NCBI GenBank assembly: GCA_040882565.1
Contig: JBBEAZ010000044.1
Span: 124,001 to 188,000 of the forward strand
Source of the DNA: CF-162 sp040882565
GTDB taxonomy: Bacteria > Chloroflexota > Dehalococcoidia > SM23-28-2 > RBG-16-64-32
DNA length: 64,000 bases
Direction of reading: 5' to 3'
Below are positions 50,909 through 59,474 of this stretch, one piece after another. The notes below the pieces were generated by a model. It was given only the letters and a program-made list of their open reading frames with translations. It made no database searches and had not been told where the DNA came from. A program made the translations under genes and the position numbers. The number at the start of each line of letters is the position of its first letter. Position 1 is the first letter of the stretch.

Positions 50909-51679
50909 TCACTCAGCCATCTGCTCATCTGCCCAGGCCTCGAATTCGTCCTCAGGCTCGGCGACGACCGTCAAACGCATATCGGCGTGATAGAGACCGC
51001 AGAATTCAGCACACTGGCCCGAGAACGAGCCTGGTTCGTCGGCGATCAGCCAGAGCACGTTGTCATCGTTCGGCACAACGTCGAGTTTTCCGCCGAGTTT
51101 GGGGATCCAGAAACTGTGAATGACATCAACCGAACGCAAGTAGAAAGCGACCTCGCGGTCGACCGGAATGTGCGCCGGCCCGGCGAGAGATGACACCACG
51201 AGTGGGTCACCGTTGGCGTCGGTGAATTCTGGATACTCAAAGTCCCAGCTGAAGCGCTGGCCTGTCACGTTGATGACGAACGCGTCCTCTGAAGGCTCGC
51301 GGCCAAGGTCGTAGATCGACGCGACAACCGGGATACCGAGGCCGAGGAGGAGGACTGCGGGCGCGATTGTCCAGGCCAGCTCCAGCCGAGTGTTCCCGTG
51401 GATCTGCGGCGGGACGTGGTTCGGATCCCGTTCGCGGAAACGCAGAAGCATGATCACCAGCGCGGACAGAACAAAGATCATGATGGCGAGCGCAGGCCAC
51501 ATCGACCAGTAGAACAACTCCGCCTGCTTCTCCGCGACCTCGCCCTTTGTGTCGAAAGTGTTCTGGGGCGTGTCAGTGTCGCAACCGCTCACCAGGATCG
51601 CGAGAAGTGCCAGCAGAACCAGGACCGGCAAGATACGGCCCAGGGGCAGAGTGCGTAGCTTCAAGAACGCAGCCTTCAC
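50909..51679 (-). CDS. ctaC: Cytochrome c oxidase subunit II
   Basis: A 256-residue lipoprotein-type subunit II: leader with lipobox LVSGC (cysteine near residue 33), two transmembrane segments, and a CuA domain with ligands His in VDVIHSFWIPKLGGK and the cluster GQCAEFCGLYHADM. No fused cytochrome c is present, so the electron donor is separate. GTG at 51679 has AAGGA upstream; the 73-bp gap to ctaB contains a short CCGACGGTCGG inverted repeat. Confidence 0.96.
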   Translation of the reverse strand: MKAAFLKLRTLPLGRILPVLVLLALLAILVSGCDTDTPQNTFDTKGEVAEKQAELFYWSMWPALAIMIFVLSALVIMLLRFRERDPNHVPPQIHGNTRLELAWTIAPAVLLLGLGIPVVASIYDLGREPSEDAFVINVTGQRFSWDFEYPEFTDANGDPLVVSSLAGPAHIPVDREVAFYLRSVDVIHSFWIPKLGGKLDVVPNDDNVLWLIADEPGSFSGQCAEFCGLYHADMRLTVVAEPEDEFEAWADEQMAE

Positions 51680-51752
51680 AGTTGTCCTTGCAACGACCGA
51701 CGGTCGGATGGGACGGCCTGCGAGTTATGATGTCGCACCGATTGCCCCATGT

Positions 51753-52655
51753 CTAGACGAAGCCCTCCACCGCGATCGCGCCGAACAACAGCGCGAGATA
51801 GGCGATTGAGTAGCGGAAGAGAGCCGAAGCGGGCTTGGCACCCGCCTCGCGCCACAAACGAATAGCGAAGTAGAGGAAGCCGGCGCCGAGAAGGCCGGCA
51901 GCAGCGAAATAGATGACGCTGGCAGCGGCCGCGAAGCCAAGCGCGATCGTAGTGGCGACCATGGCGAACGAATACCAGAGAATCTGGCGCTTCGTCTCCT
52001 CCGGGCCGGAGACCACCGGCAGCATCGGGATGCCCGCGCGCTTGTAGTCGCTGCTGTAGTTGAGGGACAGTGCCCAGAAATGGGGCGGCGTCCACAGAGT
52101 GACGACGGCGAACATCAGCGCTGACTCGACACTTATGGCATTTGTTACGGCCGCCCAGCCAATAACCGGTGGCATGGCGCCCGCTGCTCCGCCGATAACA
52201 ATGTTGAGCGGGGTGTTTCGCTTGAGGATGAGCGTGTAGACGACGACGTAGAACGCGAACGCGGTGATCGTCAGAAAGGCGGCGAGGAGGTTGACGAACT
52301 CCTGCAGGAAGATGAACCCAGCCGCACCGAGCAGAAGGCCAAAGAGGGCGGCCTTTTCGGGTTCAATCTGGCCGGCAGGCACCGGCCGACCTCGCGTCCG
52401 CAGCATCAACTCATCGATATCGCGGTCGAAGTACATGTTCATGGCGTTGGCGCCGCCCGCGACAACTGAGCCGCCCAGCACGGTGGCGATAACCAACCAG
52501 AGCGACGGCATTCCGCCTTCAGCCAGGATCATCGCGGGAAGCGTGGTGACCACCAGCAGCATGACGATGCGCGGCTTCGTCAGCCGCAGATAGGCGGCAG
52601 CGATCTCGCGCACATCGCGTGCGACTCGTCCGGTGGTGGTTGCTGTACTCGCCAA
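51753..52655 (-). CDS. ctaB: Protoheme IX farnesyltransferase (heme O synthase)
   Basis: A 300-residue UbiA-family membrane enzyme that adds a farnesyl group to heme b, giving heme O. It has the prenyl-diphosphate motif NAMNMYFDRDIDELMLRTRG and RPVPAG, with about nine transmembrane segments. It lies 3 nt after ctaA, whose product converts heme O to heme A. Confidence 0.96.
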   Translation of the reverse strand: MASTATTTGRVARDVREIAAAYLRLTKPRIVMLLVVTTLPAMILAEGGMPSLWLVIATVLGGSVVAGGANAMNMYFDRDIDELMLRTRGRPVPAGQIEPEKAALFGLLLGAAGFIFLQEFVNLLAAFLTITAFAFYVVVYTLILKRNTPLNIVIGGAAGAMPPVIGWAAVTNAISVESALMFAVVTLWTPPHFWALSLNYSSDYKRAGIPMLPVVSGPEETKRQILWYSFAMVATTIALGFAAAASVIYFAAAGLLGAGFLYFAIRLWREAGAKPASALFRYSIAYLALLFGAIAVEGFV

Positions 52656-52658
52656 GTT

Positions 52659-53543
52659 TCAGGATTCTCCGTAGGCACGGGTCGGGCGGGTGAGCGCCCA
52701 CACTAGGGTGAACACTAGCACGGCCCATACCGCAGAAGCCAGAGCCAGATGAACGATGCGAACCCACGTAGCGAGGTCGAGCCAGATATTGGCTGCTCCG
52801 AAGAGCGCCTGGGCTATGAAAAGCGCGAACGCGACGGCAAGGCCCCACAGGATCGGTGGGGAAGCACGCCTGCGCCAAGCCGCAATGAACGCGCCTGCGA
52901 CGAGCAGGCCAACGATGCCTGCGACAACTCGGTGCAGATAGTGCAACTGACCTGACTGGCTGTCGGCGGGAACGACCTTGCCGTCGAACAACGGCCAATC
53001 AGGATAGGCGAGGCCAGCTTGCGTCTGTGAGACAAAGGCGCCAGTGATGATCAGCGCCAGCACACCCAGCGCGGCCATCACCGGCAACCACGAGATGCTG
53101 TCGAAGCTGGGCCGGTCATCGGTCCAAGTGCTGATGGCGATGAAGATCAGCATCGCTATCAGTGAGAGAGCAATCGATAGGTGGATGGCAACAACCCCCG
53201 CGGCAGTCTCGGTGCCGACGGTGATGCCGCCGACTATTACCTGGAGGATGAGCAGTATGCCGGCCGCTACACCGGCCCACTTCATCGCGGGTCGGTGACG
53301 ATACCCGCGCCACACCTGGACGACGACGCCAAGGATCATGAAGCCAACGATCGACGCGACCAGGCGGTGGGAGAACTCGATCAGCACTTTCGTCTCGGCC
53401 GGAGGGATGACATTGCCGTGGCAGAGGGGCCAGTCTGGGCAAGCGGTCCCGGAGCCGGTGGCGCGGACCGTACCGCCGAGGACGATCAGGCCGTAAGTCG
53501 CAATGACTGTGGCGATGCCGAGAATGCGAAGGTCAAATAGCAT
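52659..53543 (-). CDS. ctaA: Heme A synthase (COX15/CtaA)
   Basis: A 294-residue membrane enzyme with eight transmembrane segments that oxidises heme O to heme A. Motifs: GGTVRATGSGTACPDWPLCHG with the paired cysteines, IEFSHRLVASIVGF, TQAGLAYPDWPLFDGKVVP, LHYLHRVVAGIVG, giving the four His heme ligands. The ATG at 53543 is used; the upstream open frame to 53696 would pass through the promoter and has no family match. Confidence 0.95.
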   Translation of the reverse strand: MLFDLRILGIATVIATYGLIVLGGTVRATGSGTACPDWPLCHGNVIPPAETKVLIEFSHRLVASIVGFMILGVVVQVWRGYRHRPAMKWAGVAAGILLILQVIVGGITVGTETAAGVVAIHLSIALSLIAMLIFIAISTWTDDRPSFDSISWLPVMAALGVLALIITGAFVSQTQAGLAYPDWPLFDGKVVPADSQSGQLHYLHRVVAGIVGLLVAGAFIAAWRRRASPPILWGLAVAFALFIAQALFGAANIWLDLATWVRIVHLALASAVWAVLVFTLVWALTRPTRAYGES

Positions 53544-53660
53544 GGCCGCATATTGGCGGATTGATGCTCCGTCACGTCTCCCGCCGAGGGCAGTCGAACC
53601 CTGCATCGTTATCTGCGCACACACCCGGGCGAGGGAAAAGACAAGGGGAGTTGCGGAGGA

Positions 53661-53689
53661 ATCATCGAAAGGGGAGTCCTTTGTGTCAA
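53661..53689 (-). promoter_or_regulatory. Promoter of the cta cluster
   Basis: On the minus strand TTGACA (53684-53689) is followed after 17 bp by GATGAT (53661-53666). This is the same box pair seen at 5129. It faces ctaA, about 118 bp from its start. Confidence 0.55.
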
Positions 53690-53699
53690 ATATCACAAA
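53680..53699. promoter_or_regulatory. CRP/FNR-family-like site over the cta promoter
   Basis: TTTGTGTCAAATATCACAAA is an inverted repeat (TTTGTG and CACAAA) close to the CRP consensus TGTGA-N6-TCACA, with one half-site perfect. It overlaps the -35 box of the ctaA promoter and lies about 100 bp upstream of the divergent 53800 gene. Confidence 0.5.
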
Positions 53700-53736
53700 A
53701 GGCCTCGGGTAGTGTCAAGAATGGGAGTGCCCAGTC

Positions 53737-53766
53737 CTTGCCCCTATGACCCTGCCTCGGCATACT
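53737..53766 (+). promoter_or_regulatory. Promoter-like pair before the 53800 gene
   Basis: TTGCCC, 17 bp, CATACT in the divergent intergenic region, ending some 34 nt before the ATG. Both boxes are imperfect. Confidence 0.3.
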
Positions 53767-53799
53767 GCGACGTAAGCCATCTGGATAGCGGAGCGAACG

Positions 53800-54438
53800 A
53801 TGACCGACGAGCAGACGACTACAACCGAACCGTCGAATCCCGTGGACAAGGCGGTGTCGCGGATCAAGGAGAACCTCCCGCCGAGTCTGCTGCTGGCGGA
53901 AGTCGTCGGACCGCCGCCACCGCCGGGCCAGCCAACGGCCTACATTCCCCCGACTTACGCCCTGCGCAGCGAATCGCGCCAGCTTATCCATGACCGCGCG
54001 CTCAAAGACATCGCCCGTCTGCGCTTCGCTTTCCCGACAGAGAAGTACCGCGACTACAAGACCTACGTCAACCATCCGACGCGCAGCATGGGCGTCGAAC
54101 TGCCGAACGGGCAGGTCGCTTATCCGGACATTGTTGTCGTTCAGCACCCGGAGAACCATTGCAAGATCGTGGCTGAGGTGGAGACGAACGAGACAGTGCG
54201 CGAAGCAGTCGCGCGCTTCGAGTGGCAACCCTACGCGGACCTGGCGCCGCTGTACCTCTACGTCCCGGTAGGCAAGGGTGACGAGGCGCTGTCGCTATGT
54301 CGCCAGCTGGACATCCCAGTCGTTGGCATTCGCACGTGGCGCTACCTGGCGGGCTACGAAGAGCCTGAAATCAACGACCACTACACGGTACCAAGCGGAC
54401 CGGAAGATCTGCTACCACGCGCATTGCGCGGCGGCTAG
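53800..54438 (+). CDS. Putative PD-(D/E)XK-like nuclease-fold protein
   Basis: A 212-residue soluble protein. Residues about 104-132 read ELPNGQVAYPDIVVVQHPEN then CKIVAEVETNETV, an acidic-strand/ExE arrangement like the core of restriction-endonuclease-fold domains (Asp in PDIVVV, then EVE on the next strand). N-terminal 50 residues are Pro/Thr-rich and probably disordered. The C-terminus (LDIPVVGIRTWRYLAG) may complete the sheet. Not assigned to a family; the nuclease idea rests on this short motif. Confidence 0.55.
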   Translation: MTDEQTTTTEPSNPVDKAVSRIKENLPPSLLLAEVVGPPPPPGQPTAYIPPTYALRSESRQLIHDRALKDIARLRFAFPTEKYRDYKTYVNHPTRSMGVELPNGQVAYPDIVVVQHPENHCKIVAEVETNETVREAVARFEWQPYADLAPLYLYVPVGKGDEALSLCRQLDIPVVGIRTWRYLAGYEEPEINDHYTVPSGPEDLLPRALRGG

Positions 54439-54499
54439 CAGCCCGCGCCGGGCAAATAGAAGCGGCCCAGGGATCGGCGGTACAGAGGATGGCGGCGAC

Positions 54500-55285
54500 C
54501 TAGTCGCCGATTGACTCGACGCGCAGCTTCATGACGCCGGCTGGGACTGACACTTCAAATTCGTCACCAGCAGTCGCATCGAGGAGCGCCTTCCCCACGG
54601 GTGAGACGCTCGAAATCTTGCCATCGGCGGCGTTCGCCTCCGTGGGCCCGACGATCGCGTACTGGGTCTCGCGGCCGTTACTGAGGTTGGTTACCCGGAC
54701 GGAGCTACCCACGCGCACACGGCCGGTGGCGGTCGCTTCGACAACAACGGCGCGCTTGAGCATCGATTCGATGTCGCGTATGCGCGCCTCGATGTGGCCC
54801 TGGTGATCCTTTGCAGCGTCCAAGGGAGAGTTCTCTTTGAAGTCCTTGTCGAGCATCGCTTTGCGGATGTCCTCACGGACCGCGATGCGTTGTTCCATGA
54901 GAGACACGAGTTCTGCATTTAACGAGTCGATACCATCCTGCGTAAGCTCGACGGTTGTAGGGGCCGGAGCGCCACTTGAGCGAAGCGCTCGTGTGCTTTT
55001 CTTCAGGCGCAGGTGCGGCCCGAGGTTCTGGTCCAGTATCCCCAGCTTCTTGAGATAGACGAAGAATCCGCGGACTTGCTCTGCGCGCTTGGAGGTCTCC
55101 GGTGTTGAAGGACCCATCGCCTCTCCGTACGTAGCGACGTCGTGGCCACGCATCTGGCCGAGAGGCTTGTCAGATCCATACCAGCGGCTGAAGCGGTTGA
55201 GCTCGGCGACTGCGGCCTGACGTGCCGCGCCCTTCAAGGTATCGATATACGCTGAAACGGCTTCACCCAGGGTTGTGTCTGACAC
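54500..55285 (-). CDS. GreA-like factor fused to an integrase-type helical domain
   Basis: A 261-residue protein of two parts. Residues 1-100 (LGEAVSAYIDTLKGAARQAA, RFSRWYGSDKPLGQMRGHDV, VRGFFVYLKKLGILDQNL) resemble the SAM-like core-binding domain of tyrosine recombinases. Residues 110-261 form a GreA/GreB factor: coiled coil with tip DKDFKENSPLDAAKDHQGHI, keeping the Asp and Glu needed for transcript cleavage, then the FKBP-like C-domain (GSSVRVTNLSNGRETQYAIV, ISSVSPVGKALL). It probably rescues arrested RNA polymerase; the N-terminal part is unusual. GTG start. Confidence 0.85.
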   Translation of the reverse strand: MSDTTLGEAVSAYIDTLKGAARQAAVAELNRFSRWYGSDKPLGQMRGHDVATYGEAMGPSTPETSKRAEQVRGFFVYLKKLGILDQNLGPHLRLKKSTRALRSSGAPAPTTVELTQDGIDSLNAELVSLMEQRIAVREDIRKAMLDKDFKENSPLDAAKDHQGHIEARIRDIESMLKRAVVVEATATGRVRVGSSVRVTNLSNGRETQYAIVGPTEANAADGKISSVSPVGKALLDATAGDEFEVSVPAGVMKLRVESIGD

Positions 55286-55335
55286 GGCGCTCGCAATCTT
55301 AGGAATGCACGTGCCCCTCTGTCAATGTAGGGACC

Positions 55336-56223
55336 TTAGGGAAGGAACCCGGGCGGCTGGCGCAGGTCGGTTGTCGGCGCCGGCGTTTCTGTCGGCGCCG
55401 GCTCGGTCGGAGGCGCGGTCGGCTCGGACGTCGGCTCGTCGGTCGGCGCGGGCGTGGGCGTCTCAACGGGCGCCGTCGGCGTGGGTGTGGTCGCACCGGC
55501 GATCGGGCCGGGCAGAATCAGGCCGAGACCGCCGGCGATGTCTCTAGTGGTGTCAATCACTTTCTGTACGACGGGCGCAGCGAGGTTGGGGTTAGCGTCC
55601 GCCACTTCAGTCGCGAGCTTGATTGTCTCTTCAAGCGCGCGTTGTACTTGTTCGTCGTTGGCGTCAAGGTCACTCGCCGAGTTCTCCAGCGTATCCAGCA
55701 GCCGGGACAACTGCTCGAAGTCATCAGCGCCGACGTGCTGATTCTGATTGAAACGTTGGCGGATCGCGTCGACCTGGGACTGGACATTGGCAACAGCGGG
55801 CGCAGATCGATCACCGGGTTGAGAGGAAGCGGTGCCGCCAGAGCCATCGCCAGTATTGAATCCGCCCGCGGCGACCGCCACGGCGATAACAAGTACGCCC
55901 ACAGCCGCTGACAGGCCGCCGAAAGCGGGCGTGCGCCAGAAGCCGGAGAAGCGGCTGGGGCGGGGGAATGTGCCTGCCAGGTGGCGGATCTTCCTGCGGG
56001 CGACGGCGTCCTGGAGGAAGCGATTGAGACCGCGCTGCTCTACGGCGGCGGGTGGCGAGTAGGACTGGAAGCTGCCGGACACCTGGAGCGCGGTGCGCAG
56101 AAGCGGCTCAAGCTCGACCGCCACAGCCGGGTAGAGCGCGAGCGACTGCTCGACAGACCGGCGTCCTGAGATGCCGGCGTCGATGCACTCTTCAAGTATC
56201 TGGTCAAGCCTTTTCACTCTCAA
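55336..56223 (-). CDS. Candidate anti-sigma factor / DUF5667-like membrane protein
   Basis: The 295-residue product has a helical N-terminal region (LDQILEECIDAGISGRRSVE), a single transmembrane segment near residue 105 (AAVGVLVIAVAVAAGGF), an extracytoplasmic helical part (RLLDTLENSASDLDANDEQV) and a long Pro/Thr-rich tail of TPTPAP-type repeats. It starts 20 nt inside the end of the ECF sigma gene, so a role as its membrane anti-sigma is likely, although no zinc motif is seen. The tail could reach or cross the cell wall. Confidence 0.65.
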   Translation of the reverse strand: MRVKRLDQILEECIDAGISGRRSVEQSLALYPAVAVELEPLLRTALQVSGSFQSYSPPAAVEQRGLNRFLQDAVARRKIRHLAGTFPRPSRFSGFWRTPAFGGLSAAVGVLVIAVAVAAGGFNTGDGSGGTASSQPGDRSAPAVANVQSQVDAIRQRFNQNQHVGADDFEQLSRLLDTLENSASDLDANDEQVQRALEETIKLATEVADANPNLAAPVVQKVIDTTRDIAGGLGLILPGPIAGATTPTPTAPVETPTPAPTDEPTSEPTAPPTEPAPTETPAPTTDLRQPPGFLP

Positions 56224-56797
56224 ATACCACCCTGGGTCTCTTCTTGGGTTGACCCATCATCTCCCTTAGTTTTGCTATTGCTTTGTGCTGTATCACTTTG
56301 ACGTTGCCTTCGCCCTTGCCCATCGCACGCGCCGTTTCCGCCACCGAGAGGCCCGCCGAGAACCGCAATGCAATGACCTGCCGTTGAGCGTCTGGGAGAC
56401 GCTGCGCTGCCTTCAACACCTCGTTCAGGACCAACCTGCTCTCGACGAGCTCTTCGGGTCCTGCAGTGCCGATGGGCAACCCGTCGGTCAGCGGACTGGA
56501 CCGTCCTCTGGCTGTTTCCTTGCGTCGCTGACTGATCACCGCATTGTGTGCGATGCGAAAGAGCCACGCGGAGAAGGGGGCTTCGCGCCACTGGAAGCGG
56601 TCAATCGCCTCGAGTACTCGCATAAAGACCTCTTCAGCCAGATCTTCGGCGTCGTATGTGTTGCCCGTGCGGGCAAGGATGTAGCGATACACCCGAGGGA
56701 AATAGGTCTGATAAAGCTCCGACAGCGCGCGTTCGTCGCCTGTCCGGGCGGCGTCCACGAGTAAACGCTCGCCGTGAGCTTCGCTATTAGGGCTCAC
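56204..56797 (-). CDS. ECF sigma factor
   Basis: A 197-residue sigma-70 family protein: region 2 (ALSELYQTYFPRVYRYILAR, DAEDLAEEVFMRVLEAIDRF, AWLFRIAHNAVISQRRK) and region 4 (LPDAQRQVIALRFSAGLSVA, ETARAMGKGEGNVKVIQHKA). It differs from the SigK-like factor at 27519. The overlapping downstream membrane protein is its probable regulator. Confidence 0.92.
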   Translation of the reverse strand: MSPNSEAHGERLLVDAARTGDERALSELYQTYFPRVYRYILARTGNTYDAEDLAEEVFMRVLEAIDRFQWREAPFSAWLFRIAHNAVISQRRKETARGRSSPLTDGLPIGTAGPEELVESRLVLNEVLKAAQRLPDAQRQVIALRFSAGLSVAETARAMGKGEGNVKVIQHKAIAKLREMMGQPKKRPRVVFESEKA

Positions 56798-56896
56798 GGG
56801 CCGATCCTCCCATCAAGCCCCCCAATCTGGCTTGGGTCGGTGGTTGCCCGCGTATCTTACCCTATTTACCCCGTCACTGGATAGAACGCGACCTAA

Positions 56897-56915
56897 TGTG
56901 GAAAAGTTACCCACA
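56897..56915. promoter_or_regulatory. Pair of DnaA-box-like sites
   Basis: TGTGGAAAA (56897-56905, reverse of TTTTCCACA) and TTACCCACA (56907-56915) lie back to back in the AT-richer gap 56798-57014 between divergent sigma and sortase genes. Each differs by one base from TTATCCACA. They may bind DnaA as a regulator or mark part of an origin. Confidence 0.35.
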
Positions 56916-57014
56916 AACGGTCTATTTTGAACGCCTGTTGATAGGTCCCTTAGCGCATTTACGTTGTGTTCACGGAATCTCAGTTGGTATCCTTCCTTCG
57001 TGAGGTGGTTGCGT

Positions 57015-57743
57015 ATGCAGAGGCCTGATCGGCGAACTCTGCTTGGCGTGGGCCTGATCATGTCCTCGCTCGCCGGGCTCGCGCTGGCCATCGTATTCAT
57101 CGTCTCGGGAGTCGTCGGCGACAATGTCGATCTGCCGAGCGACGGATCACTTAGCAACATCCTAGACAACGATTCCGGCCAGGGGACAGTGCTGGATGGG
57201 CCACCGCTTAGCGATTCCGCCACAATTCCTCAAGGCTCCCTTCCCATCCGCGTCTCGGTCCCCAACGTGTATATTGACGCACCTGTAGTCACCCTCGGCG
57301 TGGGCGCTGATGACTATCCGGAAGTGCCGGGACGCGGTGACCAGGTCGCGTGGTACAACTTTAGCGCAACGCCCGGGCTTGGCAACAATGCCGTGTTCAG
57401 CGGACATGTTGATTGGCAAACGGCCGATGGCCGTCCGATACCCGGTGCCTTCTACCGTCTGCGAGAGCTGAGGATCGGCGACGAGATCGACGTCGCGCTT
57501 GAAGACGGAACCGTCCTGAAGTACCGGGTCACCGGCAACGTTGCCACAAAATGGGATGACACCAACATCACACGCTCGATGAGCCCGACGATCCGCGACG
57601 TGGTCACGCTTATAACCTGCGGTGGGACCTGGATGATAGACCACTCCAAGCCAGAAGGCGGTAACTACAGCCACCGCATCGTGGTGCGCGCGGAGCTTGT
57701 GACCCCCGCTGCGGCCGCCGCTCTGCCCCCGGCTAGTGAGTGA
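57015..57743 (+). CDS. Sortase (class E/F-like)
   Basis: A 242-residue transpeptidase with an N-terminal membrane anchor (GLIMSSLAGLALAIVFIVSG) and a sortase barrel: SVPNVYIDAPVVTLGVGAD, catalytic His in NNAVFSGHVDWQ, Cys in VVTLITCGGTW, and Arg in YSHRIVVRAEL. It would cleave a sorting signal on the outside. No LPxTG-type substrate was recognised beside it, and in monoderm-like Chloroflexota its targets are unclear. ATG 57015 has GAGGTGG upstream; GTG 57000 is possible. Confidence 0.85.
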   Translation: MQRPDRRTLLGVGLIMSSLAGLALAIVFIVSGVVGDNVDLPSDGSLSNILDNDSGQGTVLDGPPLSDSATIPQGSLPIRVSVPNVYIDAPVVTLGVGADDYPEVPGRGDQVAWYNFSATPGLGNNAVFSGHVDWQTADGRPIPGAFYRLRELRIGDEIDVALEDGTVLKYRVTGNVATKWDDTNITRSMSPTIRDVVTLITCGGTWMIDHSKPEGGNYSHRIVVRAELVTPAAAAALPPASE

Positions 57744-58602
57744 TGCTGACGAGGTCGCCGAACCGGCTGGAGGCGAACGTCATGACGCTGCGCAGGCTGC
57801 CGATGAACGACCCGTTGCTGGGCTCCGGCTGACCGAGAACGTCAGCGACCAGGCGAAGGCTGTGCCACCAAGGGGTCTCCTCGGTTGAGACTGGAGCGTT
57901 CACTGCCACCGTCTCCGGAGTTGCGGTTGGCGCCGGCGGTGGCGGGGCCTGTTCGGCAACGGGTGCCGGTGGGATCGGCGCGGGAGTCGGTTGCTCAACA
58001 ACTACAGGCGCCGGCGCCGGTGCGACGGGCTCGGGCTCTGGTGGAGGAGCAACCGGAGGCGGCGGAGCGGTGTGCCCACCGAATTCCGTCGCCCAGTACC
58101 AGCCGAATGCAGACGTTGCGTCATACGCGCGGGCGATACCTATTACCGTATAGTTTGGGCTAAGCATGTTGGCGTTGTGCCCCGGCGAACCCTTCCACAT
58201 CTCAAGCGAAGCCTGCGCGCCTTCCGTGCCAGCGACAAGATTCTCGCCGCGGTAGGTGTTGTAGGAATATCCCATGGCGTCCATCCGCGCGAACGGATCG
58301 CGGCCGAGCGAATCCGTATGGCTGAAGTAATTGTGGGAAGCCATATCGTTGGCCATCCAGCGCGCGACGTCGTTGAGTTGCGAGTCAAGGGAGAGCGGGC
58401 CCAACCCGTTCTGAGCCCGGTAGCCATTGAGTGTATTGAGGAATGTCTGCTCTTCGGAGTCCAACGCCTCAGCGGACTGCGGGGTGGAGGTTACAGATGC
58501 TGAGACGGCGAGCGCCGCAAACAGTCCGATTATTACGAAAAATCGAGCAATTGTGAGACATTGAGCTGGCAATGAGGTTGATGCTGGCAAGTTTATTCTC
58601 AA
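57733..58602 (-). CDS. Secreted CAP/SCP-domain protein with Pro-rich linker
   Basis: The 289-residue product has an N-terminal hydrophobic leader (FFVIIGLFAALAVSASV), then a CAP domain of the bacterial YkwD type: LNTLNGYRAQNGLGPLSLDS, MASHNYFSHTDSLGRDPFAR, GENLVAG, MWKGSPGHNANMLSPNYTVI and WYWATEFGG with the paired His/Glu cavity residues. A PPPVAPPPEPEP linker follows, then a hydrophobic C-terminal stretch. Start codon is uncertain (TTG 58602 or a later one). Convergent with the sortase, overlapping by 11 nt. Confidence 0.8.
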   Translation of the reverse strand: MRINLPASTSLPAQCLTIARFFVIIGLFAALAVSASVTSTPQSAEALDSEEQTFLNTLNGYRAQNGLGPLSLDSQLNDVARWMANDMASHNYFSHTDSLGRDPFARMDAMGYSYNTYRGENLVAGTEGAQASLEMWKGSPGHNANMLSPNYTVIGIARAYDATSAFGWYWATEFGGHTAPPPPVAPPPEPEPVAPAPAPVVVEQPTPAPIPPAPVAEQAPPPPAPTATPETVAVNAPVSTEETPWWHSLRLVADVLGQPEPSNGSFIGSLRSVMTFASSRFGDLVSITH

Positions 58603-58704
58603 CGCGTGCCTGTTGACGCCTTTCTAGTCCGACCGGGGCGTCTGCCCACCGGGTCGTTCTCAGAGTTCAGTAGGGAAGATGACAACGAGTTAAGAGCGTT
58701 ACCC

Positions 58705-59418
58705 ATGGATTCGCTGGACGCTGTTTTGAATCGGTTAAGCCTCGGTGTGTCATCGGATAAGACGGCCATCCTCGTGCGTTACGCGGCCTTGATTCGCGAG
58801 AACAGCGAGCGCGCCGGCCTGACCTCCCGCGGCGATGTCGCAGCGATCGAGCAACGTCATTTCGCGGAGTCACTGGCGTTACTGCTGGCGTTGGAAGAAC
58901 GCGGCCTGGCGCGGGATCCTGTGATCGACATCGGCAGCGGCGCCGGGTTCCCGGGGTTGCCCATCAAGATCTTCAGGCCGGAGTTGCGGATGACGTTGTT
59001 GGAGGCGAACGCCAAGAAGGCAGCCTTCCTAGAACGCGTCATCGCCGAGCTTGCGCTGAAGGGAGTCGACGTGGTCAACGAGCGGGCAGAGGACACCGCA
59101 CGCCTGCCGGATCACCGGGGCATTTACGCCCTGGCTATGGCGAGAACAGTGGCGCCGCTACGGGTCCTTCTGGAGTTGGCGCTGCCCCTCCTGCAGCTCG
59201 GCGGTGTTCTGGCAGCGCCAAAGGGAAGTGCCGCGACGCGTGAAATCACGGAGGCTGAGGATGCGCTTCGCGAATTAGGAGGAGTCGTCGAAGAGACTTG
59301 GCCGCTCGGACCGCCGTTGGCGGGGCCGACGCCAACGGTTGTGCTAGTGCGCAAGCGAGTGGATACGCCGGAACGCTACCCGAGGCGCGCTGGAATACCA
59401 AGGAAACGGCCGTTGTAG
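58705..59418 (+). CDS. rsmG: 16S rRNA (guanine-527-N7)-methyltransferase RsmG
   Basis: A 237-residue SAM methyltransferase modifying G527 of 16S rRNA. It shows the RsmG segments: RHFAESLALLLAL, VIDIGSGAGFPGLPIKIFRP (SAM loop), LLEANAKKAAFLERVIAEL, and ARTVAPLRVLLELALPLLQLGG with the APKGS motif. The frame is open to GTG 58606, but the added residues lie outside the family. No gidA or parAB lies beside it. Confidence 0.9.
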   Translation: MDSLDAVLNRLSLGVSSDKTAILVRYAALIRENSERAGLTSRGDVAAIEQRHFAESLALLLALEERGLARDPVIDIGSGAGFPGLPIKIFRPELRMTLLEANAKKAAFLERVIAELALKGVDVVNERAEDTARLPDHRGIYALAMARTVAPLRVLLELALPLLQLGGVLAAPKGSAATREITEAEDALRELGGVVEETWPLGPPLAGPTPTVVLVRKRVDTPERYPRRAGIPRKRPL

Positions 59419-59474
59419 CCGACAGTCTGCTCTCGTAACAGGTGCAAGTGGTACAATCAGCCGAACTACGGCTT

